Source of the DNA: Nitrospira_C sp036376045
GTDB lineage: Bacteria; Nitrospirota; Nitrospiria; Nitrospirales; Nitrospiraceae
Direction: 5' to 3'
Assembly: GCA_036376045.1 (NCBI GenBank)
Contig: DASVBB010000116.1
Coordinates: 4,350-68,349, forward strand
Length of the DNA: 64,000 nt
Part shown: piece after piece, positions 57,923 through 64,000 of the stretch
How positions within the stretch are numbered: position 1 is the first letter of the stretch
Layout of the letters: each line of letters begins with the position of its first letter
Program-made: the position numbers and the translations under genes
Notes under the pieces: generated by a model
What the model was told of the DNA's origin: nothing
Seen by the model: the letters and a program-made list of their open reading frames with translations, nothing else
Database searches by the model: none

Positions 57923-60900
57923 TCAGACGGTCTTCTCTGCGACAGGCCTCTGGGCGGGCACTGCCGGCGCCTCGATCGCGGCCCGTCCGGTGGCCCGCTG
58001 TTTCATTTTTCCGATCAGCACAAAGAACAGGGGCACGAAAAAGATGGCGAGGAAGGTCGCCGCCAGCATGCCGCCCAGCACCCCGGTGCCAATCGATCGG
58101 CGACTGGCGGCACCGGCACCGGTGGCGATCACCAGCGGCAGGACGCCGAGGATGAAGGCCATCGAGGTCATGATAATGGGACGAAAGCGCAACCTGGCAG
58201 CGTCGATCGCCGATGCGATCAACGGGCGGCCAGCGTGGTATTCCTGGTTGGCAAATTCGACAATGAGGATGGCATTCTTGGCAGAGAGTCCGATCAGCGT
58301 AACCAACCCGATCTGGAAGTAGATGTCGTTGTTCATGCTGCGCAGCCACACGGCCGACAAGGCGCCAAAGACGCCGAAGGGCACCGCCAGGATCACCGCA
58401 AAGGGTACTGTCCAACTTTCGTACTGCGCCGCAAGAACCAGAAACACCATCAGGAGACCGAACGCAAATGCGAGGACCGATTGCGTGCCAGCCTTGCGCT
58501 CCTGGAAGGAAATCCCGCTCCAGTCGATTCGATACCCTTGCGGCACCAATACCTCCTCAGCCACCCGCTGAAGCGCGTCCAGGGTTTGTCCGGAACTTGC
58601 GCCAGGACTCGAGGCACCGAGGACCAGGGCCGTATTGAATCCATTGAAGTGTGTGACCGGGTCGGGACCGCTCGTCGATTCGGTGCTCACCACCGTGTCG
58701 AGCGGAATCATGGCATGGCCTTGGCCCTGCCCGTTCACCGCCCGGACATAAATTTTGGAAATGTCCTGCGGAGCCGAGCGATATTGGGCTTCCGCTTCGG
58801 TTTGCACCCGATAGACCCGGCCAAATTTCACGAAGTCATTAATATAGAAATTGCCGAAGTAGGCCTGCATCGTATCGAAGACTTCCGAGATCGGGACCCC
58901 GAGGGCTTTGGCACGATCGCGGTTGATCGTGGCGTACAGTCGAGGTGCGGTCACCCGAAAGCTGGTGCTGATGCCGCCGATCGCCGGGTCCTGCTTGGCC
59001 TTCGCTACGAACTCCTTGGTCACGGCGGCAAATTTCTTGAAATCCCCGCCACTGGGATCCTGGATCTGAACGGAGAACCCGCCTGTCGCACCAAGTCCGC
59101 GGATCGACGGAGGGTTGAAGGCCAACACGACGGCGTCGCGGTATTTCCCAAATTCCTTAAAAGCCCCCGCGATCAGCGCCTTCGCCTGCTGCTGCGGCTC
59201 CTTCCGTTCATCCCAGGGTTTGAGCGGGACGAAGGTCGTCGCCATGTAGGTCCCGCGGGTATTGAAGACGAAATTCTGACCGACCAGGGCATTCGTGCCG
59301 TAGACGGCCGGATTCGAGGTAAAAAATTCTTCTACTCGATCCATCACGGCCAGCGTCCGTTTTTTCGAGGCGCCGTCGGGCAGTTGAGCGACCGCGATGA
59401 TGTAGCCTTGATCTTCGTCGGGCAGAAAGCCCGACGGGGTGCCACGGAACAACCCGAGCGCCATGAACACCACAATGGCGAATAGGGCAAGCGAGACAAC
59501 CGCGCGTGCGATGGTGTGACCAACGGCGCCCGCATAGCGCGTTTGGGCCCACCCGAAGAATCGATTGAAGTACGCGAATACTCCTTTTCGTTCCGCATGA
59601 CGCGGTTTGAGAATCAACGCGCACAGCGCCGGGCTCAGCGTCAACGCCACGAAGCCGGAGATCATAACTGAGATCGCGATGGTGATCGCAAATTGCTTGT
59701 AGAGCTGGCCGGTAATGCCGCCTAAGAAGCCCACCGGCACAAAGACCGCGCACAGCACCAGCACGATGGCAATGACCGGGCCGGTCACTTCGTCCATCGC
59801 CTTTTTGGCGGCTTCCTTGGGGGAGAGCCCATCTTCGATGTGACGCTCGACGTTCTCGACCACGACGATGGCGTCGTCCACCACGATGCCGATCGCCAGG
59901 ATCATGCCGAACAGCGTGAGCGTATTGATGGAGAATCCCAGCGCGGACATCCCGGCAAATGTCCCGATGAGCGAGACGGGCACCGCCACCGCCGGGATCA
60001 GCGTCGCACGCCAGCTCTGCAGGAAGAGGTAGACGACGAGGATGACCAGGATCATGGCATCGCGCAGCGTCTTGACCACTTCTTCGATCGACACTTCGAT
60101 GAATCTCGTCGTGTCATACGGCACGTCGTACGAGACGCCGGGCGGAAAGGTCTTGGCGAGCTCATTCATCCGCTGGCGGATTTGTTTAATCGTGTCGAGC
60201 GCGTTGAATCCCGGCGCCAGAAACGTCACGAGCAGGGCCGTGGGCTTTCCCCGATAGCGTCCTTCCAGATCGTACGATTGCGCGCCGAGTTCAATCCTGG
60301 CCACATCTTTCAAGCGGATCATGGAGCCGTTGGGCAAGGCCCGGACGACCATTTCCTCGAAGTCTTTCACTTCCGTCAGGCGTCCGCGCGTGATGATCGG
60401 AATGGTGAGCTCATTCGCCTGCGGTGTGGGCTCCCGCCCGATCAACCCGGCGGGAAAATCCCGGTTCTGCTCCCGGACGACAGCGACGATGTCACTGGGG
60501 GTGAGGCTGAGCTGCGCCATGCGCACGGAGTCCAGGACCACTCGCATACTGTAGTTCTGTTGTCCGAAGATGTACGCGTCTCCGACACCAGGAATTCGCC
60601 TGATGTCGTCGACGAGACGGACCGTCGCATAGTTGGCGAGAAAAAATGCATCGTACTTGGGATCGGTCGACTGCAAAATCAGGACACCCAATAGATCGGT
60701 CGAGAGCTTCTTGACCGTCACTCCTTGACGAATGACTTCCGGAGGCAGTTGGGGCTCTGCGAGTTTTTCCCGGTTCTGGGCCTGGACTTGCGCAATGTCG
60801 ATGTTGGTGTTGATCTCGAACGTCAATCGGAGCGTCATGTGCCCGTCGTTGGTACTGGTCGAGTCGTAGTAGAGCAGGTTGTCGATGCCGGGAATCTGTA

Positions 60901-61102
60901 GTTCGATCACGCGGGCCACCGAATCCGCCACGGTCTCAGCGCTGGCACCGGGGTAATCGGCGTCGATTTGGACGACAGGAGGAGTGATTTGGGGGAACTG
61001 CGCGATGGGCAACGTCACCATCGCCACGAGGCCGATGACGACGATCACGATCGAGAGGACTGAGGCAAAGATCGGCCGATCGATGAAAAACCGTGGGCTC
61101 AT
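57923..61102 (-). CDS. RND multidrug efflux pump, HAE1 family (AcrB/MexF type)
   Basis: 1059 residues, the full AcrB length. N-terminal FFIDRPIFASVLSIVIVVIGLVAM, the first signature, and the proton-relay pair Asp409-Asp410 (GIVVDDAIVVVENVERH; Asp407/408 in AcrB) on transmembrane helix 4. The periplasmic porter and docking domains follow, as does the second half with AQYESWTVPFAVILAVPFGVFG and GLSAKNAILIVEFAN. It extrudes hydrophobic or amphiphilic compounds using proton flow. Its start overlaps the adaptor stop (ATGA), and the outer-membrane factor follows. Confidence 0.97.
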   Translation of the reverse strand: MSPRFFIDRPIFASVLSIVIVVIGLVAMVTLPIAQFPQITPPVVQIDADYPGASAETVADSVARVIELQIPGIDNLLYYDSTSTNDGHMTLRLTFEINTNIDIAQVQAQNREKLAEPQLPPEVIRQGVTVKKLSTDLLGVLILQSTDPKYDAFFLANYATVRLVDDIRRIPGVGDAYIFGQQNYSMRVVLDSVRMAQLSLTPSDIVAVVREQNRDFPAGLIGREPTPQANELTIPIITRGRLTEVKDFEEMVVRALPNGSMIRLKDVARIELGAQSYDLEGRYRGKPTALLVTFLAPGFNALDTIKQIRQRMNELAKTFPPGVSYDVPYDTTRFIEVSIEEVVKTLRDAMILVILVVYLFLQSWRATLIPAVAVPVSLIGTFAGMSALGFSINTLTLFGMILAIGIVVDDAIVVVENVERHIEDGLSPKEAAKKAMDEVTGPVIAIVLVLCAVFVPVGFLGGITGQLYKQFAITIAISVMISGFVALTLSPALCALILKPRHAERKGVFAYFNRFFGWAQTRYAGAVGHTIARAVVSLALFAIVVFMALGLFRGTPSGFLPDEDQGYIIAVAQLPDGASKKRTLAVMDRVEEFFTSNPAVYGTNALVGQNFVFNTRGTYMATTFVPLKPWDERKEPQQQAKALIAGAFKEFGKYRDAVVLAFNPPSIRGLGATGGFSVQIQDPSGGDFKKFAAVTKEFVAKAKQDPAIGGISTSFRVTAPRLYATINRDRAKALGVPISEVFDTMQAYFGNFYINDFVKFGRVYRVQTEAEAQYRSAPQDISKIYVRAVNGQGQGHAMIPLDTVVSTESTSGPDPVTHFNGFNTALVLGASSPGASSGQTLDALQRVAEEVLVPQGYRIDWSGISFQERKAGTQSVLAFAFGLLMVFLVLAAQYESWTVPFAVILAVPFGVFGALSAVWLRSMNNDIYFQIGLVTLIGLSAKNAILIVEFANQEYHAGRPLIASAIDAARLRFRPIIMTSMAFILGVLPLVIATGAGAASRRSIGTGVLGGMLAATFLAIFFVPLFFVLIGKMKQRATGRAAIEAPAVPAQRPVAEKTV

Positions 61103-62301
61103 TTGGACGCTTCGGTCTTCTTCGGCTCCGGGGCCTGACTTCCTGAGGGTTCGACGTCGGCCGGTACCGGCTTCACGGTGGAATCCGGAATAATGCGCTG
61201 TAGGCTATCGACGACCACCTGTTCCCCGGACGCCAGACCTTCTTCGACCAGCCATTGGTTCCCTCTCCAGACGCTCGCCTTGACGTCCCGGATCTCGACC
61301 TTGTTGTCGGCACTGACGACATACACCATCGCGCCTTTCGGCCCTTGCAGTACGGCTCGTTGTGGAATCAGCATCACGCTGCTCCTTGAGACCCCATGAA
61401 AGCGCACGGTCACGAACTGACCGGGAATGAGGATGCCGTCCTTATTGGGGAACGTGACACGTGCCGGCCTTTCCCCGGTGTCGCTGCGGAGTCCCACATC
61501 GATCAGATCAAGAGTCCCATCATTTGGATAGCTCTTGCCATTGAGAAAAATGAGCGTGCCCGTCAGCTTGTAGACGCCGGGATGCTGTATCCGCGCGGCT
61601 GCAATATCCTCCTGCCGTTTGAGCAGAAACGCCTCCGGCGCATTCACGACGACATACATCGGATCGATCTGGTGAATGATGGTCAGCAAATCGGTCTGGG
61701 CGGAAACCAAGCGACCTTCATACACGCGTGTTCGCTCGATCAATCCGGTGATCGGGGCCACGATGACCGTATTGCCAAGATCGAACTTGGCTTTGATCAA
61801 ATCTCCCTTGGCTGTGTCGAGCGCCGCCTTTGCGGCCAGTTGTTCCGCCACCGCATCGTCGTAATCCTTTTGGCTGACGGCGTGCTCTTCCAACAACGGT
61901 TTGACGCGAGCCAGATTTTGTCTGGCCTGCACGACGCGCGCCTCGGACTGAGAGACCCGGCCCGTGGCACTGGCGAATGCGGCGCGGAACGGCACCTCAT
62001 CGATCCGATAGAGCCGGTCGCCCTTTTTGATTTCCCTTCCCTCTTGGAAATAGCGCTCCTGGATGATGCCCGTCACCTGCGAGCGGATTTCCACAATGCG
62101 CGAGGCTTCCGCTTGGCCGATGAACTCAGGCTCGTCGGGAACTGAAGTGGGTGTGACGGTTATCACCCCGATTTCCGGTACTTGCGGGGCAGGCGAGGAC
62201 TGGACTTCTCCTTTACAGGCAGATAGGACCAGGGAGGCGCCGATTGGCAGAGTCCAGATGGCCAGCCTTTGCATCGCGTTCCACGTGAGATTCATGGTCA
62301 T
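61099..62301 (-). CDS. RND efflux periplasmic adaptor (membrane fusion protein)
   Basis: 400 residues from the ATG at 62301 (62295 is possible; a longer frame upstream has no homology). The lipobox LVLSAC gives Cys29. Order of domains: barrel/lipoyl half (GQAEASRIVEIRSQVTGIIQERYFQEGREIKKGDRLYRID), coiled-coil hairpin (RQNLARVKPLLEEHAVSQKDYDDAVAEQ), second lipoyl half (IVAPITGLIERTRVYEGRLVS), and beta-barrel/MP domains ending in SGEQVVVDSLQRIIPDSTVKPV. It bridges pump and outer-membrane channel. It is the first gene of the three-gene operon; no TetR-like regulator lies next to it. Confidence 0.95.
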   Translation of the reverse strand: MTMNLTWNAMQRLAIWTLPIGASLVLSACKGEVQSSPAPQVPEIGVITVTPTSVPDEPEFIGQAEASRIVEIRSQVTGIIQERYFQEGREIKKGDRLYRIDEVPFRAAFASATGRVSQSEARVVQARQNLARVKPLLEEHAVSQKDYDDAVAEQLAAKAALDTAKGDLIKAKFDLGNTVIVAPITGLIERTRVYEGRLVSAQTDLLTIIHQIDPMYVVVNAPEAFLLKRQEDIAAARIQHPGVYKLTGTLIFLNGKSYPNDGTLDLIDVGLRSDTGERPARVTFPNKDGILIPGQFVTVRFHGVSRSSVMLIPQRAVLQGPKGAMVYVVSADNKVEIRDVKASVWRGNQWLVEEGLASGEQVVVDSLQRIIPDSTVKPVPADVEPSGSQAPEPKKTEASK

Positions 62302-63089
62302 TCTTACTTCTTCGTCAGCGAAGATCTGCCTTTTGCAGCTCTGCGATTTCTTGATCATCGATCGAGAGCACGTTTTCGTTCCCCCGATCGATGATATTGG
62401 TGCCGGCCTCGGCTACCTTGAACTCTTGAGCCGACGCATCAGACGGCATCCAGCGCCCAAAGCCGACTAACAGAAGACTCCATGTACACGAAAGGACAGC
62501 GACTTGACTCCAGTCCTTCAGGAAATATGCTCATCTTCTCCTCTCTCCCTTCCGAATTCAACCTGTCGCAGCACCACCTTGAACGGTCACTTCTTACATT
62601 TGGGCGTCGTCGGCTGGGGATGATTCTCTACCTGACGCAGCTCTTCTTCACCATGACCGGCCTCCTTGGTGTTGGTGTCAGGCCAATGCTCTGGCCAACA
62701 TATGTGAGCCATTCGCATAAGACAGATGTCGTCGGGGTGGTGAGATGCAGTGTGAACGAAGTCCGGAAAGAATGGTGGCGTAGGATGGTTGGCCTTCTGG
62801 CGCCTTGCACGATGAGCGGACTCCAGTCATGTGGTGAGCAGGAGGAGAGTATTGCACAAGGGATCAGCCGCCGCCCCCTGTCAATTGTGACAGGTCACCA
62901 CCATGTAACCGCTGTGAATTGTGCTCAATTGTTCCTGCTTTAGCATGGGGGACCTTGCGCTTAGGCGGAAAGGGGACAACTAGGTAGAACCCTGGCACTG
63001 GGTAATTACACCTGAGGGGAAACAGTAGAGACGTCCCGCGGGGAATCGGACCGGCCTGATTGACAAAAGCGGGTTGAAAAACGTGGCGT
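62302..63089. other. long intergenic region upstream of the RND operon
   Basis: 788 bp, the longest gap in the window. It should contain the leftward promoter of the RND operon. A rightward 153-codon frame (62482-62943) has no ribosome binding site or family resemblance, and its N-terminus does not look like a real protein. I see no tRNA, small RNA with obvious structure, or mobile-element remnant. A 14-base near-palindrome (tgtcaattgtgaca, about 62879-62892) may be an operator. Confidence 0.4.
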
Positions 63090-63860
63090 TTATACGGTGG
63101 CTGCCCGGCCGCGGATTTGTAGAAAGTCCTGATGCACTGGAATCCGGTAGTCCCCGTCTGAAGACCCGAAGTGAGCTTGGATGTAGGTTTCTACGTCGCA
63201 TCTGGTGGGCGCGTGTTTGATGTCCAGCAGATTGAGCATGAATTCCGCGACCGCATAGGTGTGGGCCAGGTCTGACGTGACGACATGTGCAGGATCCAAG
63301 GTCGTCACCACGTCGTATCGGTCTCCGTGCTTCATGCGAAACCGGTCGGCGGTCCGGCGCAGTTCGAAACGGTGCCCGAAAAAATGATGAACCATGTTCA
63401 TGCATCCGCTCTCGCGATGTTGAAGTATGACGATGGTTACACCGGTCGGCGACATCCATGACACGAGCCGCTCAAGGTGCGCGAGCCAGTCGTCGGCCGG
63501 AATGTAATAGAGCGTATGGGAGCACAGGATCAGATCGCCCTGTGCGTCGGGGTGCGCCGTCATGATGGGCTGATCGATGGTTTCGGCAGTAGGGACAGCC
63601 TGCTGCAACTGCTTCAACAAATGAGCATTTGGCTCAATCGCGATCGTGCGTTGAAAGGCATCGGCGAACGTCCGGGTGACCTCGCCGTTCCCGGCGCCGG
63701 CGTCGATAAAGACCTTGCGCGCCGGAAGACCGTCAACGACCTGCTGGAGCCAGCGCTTGGCGTTCCGCTTCTGGTCGGTATGGTCCAGAAAGATCTGAAA
63801 GGCCTGCTTGTAGGCTTGGCCTTGGGAATCGAAAATGCGAACGCGTTCCTGGTCGGTCAT
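63090..63860 (-). CDS. class I SAM-dependent methyltransferase
   Basis: 256 residues from the ATG at 63860, with AAGGATCCGG just upstream. The SAM fold shows FIDAGAGNGEVTRTFADAF (motif I), AIEPNAHLLKQLQQAVP (motif II) and LILCSHTLYYIPADDWLAHLERLVSWMSPTGVTIVILQ (motifs IV-V). The spacing with an acidic tail after beta-2 and SHTLYYIP is like the histamine/small-molecule N-methyltransferase group. The substrate is unknown. The stretch between it and the right edge of the window has no supported gene. Confidence 0.85.
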   Translation of the reverse strand: MTDQERVRIFDSQGQAYKQAFQIFLDHTDQKRNAKRWLQQVVDGLPARKVFIDAGAGNGEVTRTFADAFQRTIAIEPNAHLLKQLQQAVPTAETIDQPIMTAHPDAQGDLILCSHTLYYIPADDWLAHLERLVSWMSPTGVTIVILQHRESGCMNMVHHFFGHRFELRRTADRFRMKHGDRYDVVTTLDPAHVVTSDLAHTYAVAEFMLNLLDIKHAPTRCDVETYIQAHFGSSDGDYRIPVHQDFLQIRGRAATV

Positions 63861-64000
63861 CCGGATCCTTAGTCGTGTGTGGGTCGTATACCATCAAATG
63901 GCCGCATCTGCAAATAACGGAGGCAAGAAATGCCGGCGGCCGATTCGTGACAACAGCATCCGGCTGAACCAATGGATTGCGGACAGGAATGGCAAGCGGT

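Noticed and set aside
57875..59485. 536-codon open frame on the plus strand
   Set aside because: It lies antisense to the RND outer-membrane factor and pump genes, whose products are unmistakable. Its composition (Arg/His/Gly-rich) is that of a shadow frame in high-GC coding DNA.
62482..62943. 153-codon rightward frame upstream of the RND operon
   Set aside because: No ribosome binding site, no family match and a mixed, incoherent composition; most likely chance.

Overview
The window is 64 kb of continuous, gene-dense chromosomal DNA with high G+C. It has short intergenic gaps, and start codons are often preceded by AGGAG-type ribosome binding sites. Gene content (many outer-membrane lipoproteins, an RND pump, Slp, OmpH, HD-GYP, a Tll0287-like haem protein, an MKVICAWC-type mini-protein) indicates a Gram-negative, free-living, respiring bacterium. 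The overall style is most like Nitrospira (Nitrospirota). That assignment is an inference from remembered protein families and was not tested. I see no rRNA, tRNA, CRISPR array, insertion sequence, integrase or prophage gene.

Layout. 0-4 kb: an OmpH-like chaperone (cut by the left edge), an HD-GYP protein and a HEAT-type protein, read leftwards. 4-9.5 kb: a GDSL esterase and a thioredoxin-like protein; then a leftward set of a small protein, a nucleotidyltransferase, 6-phosphogluconate dehydrogenase and glucose-6-phosphate dehydrogenase; then threonine aldolase. 9.5-15 kb: a nucleotide-transporter-like MFS protein, a ProA-like protein lacking the catalytic cysteine, a methyltransferase and a K+/H+ antiporter. 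15-22 kb: the NfeD/slipin pair, an AraC regulator divergent from a methyltransferase, a repeat-rich secreted protein, an SRPBCC protein, a CBS-pair protein and a single-domain response regulator. 22-32 kb is an accessory-looking stretch of lipoproteins and small exported proteins with a glycosyltransferase, a persulfide-dioxygenase-like hydrolase with a DUF2892 membrane protein, and two membrane proteins. 32-47 kb: SDR, ABM monooxygenase, methyltransferase-like membrane protein, TetA-like exporter, alpha/beta hydrolase, Slp lipoprotein, an Ada-AlkA fusion overlapping an O6-alkylguanine transferase gene, alcohol dehydrogenase, SrpA-type catalase, a ModA-like binding protein coupled to a haem protein, an exported metallo-beta-lactamase-fold hydrolase, and a coiled-coil protein. 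47-56 kb: SulP transporter, CPA2 antiporter, YihY protein, thiopurine methyltransferase, and an unrecognised two-gene membrane module. 56-64 kb: a complete RND efflux operon (adaptor, pump, outer-membrane channel) and a methyltransferase.

How the genes fit together. The most coherent functional units are the oxidative pentose phosphate pair (gnd-zwf), the alkylation-repair pair (Ada-AlkA and Ogt), the RND tripartite pump, the NfeD-slipin membrane quality-control pair, and the HEAT/HD-GYP signalling pair. Ion and anion homeostasis is represented by two antiporters and SulP. The best candidate for an undescribed system is the pair at 53.9-55.8 kb. It consists of a four-helix membrane protein with a long helical tail, translationally coupled to a single-span protein. 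The pair has the architecture of MotAB/ZorAB-type stators, but the proton-carrying Asp expected in the transmembrane helix is not visible.
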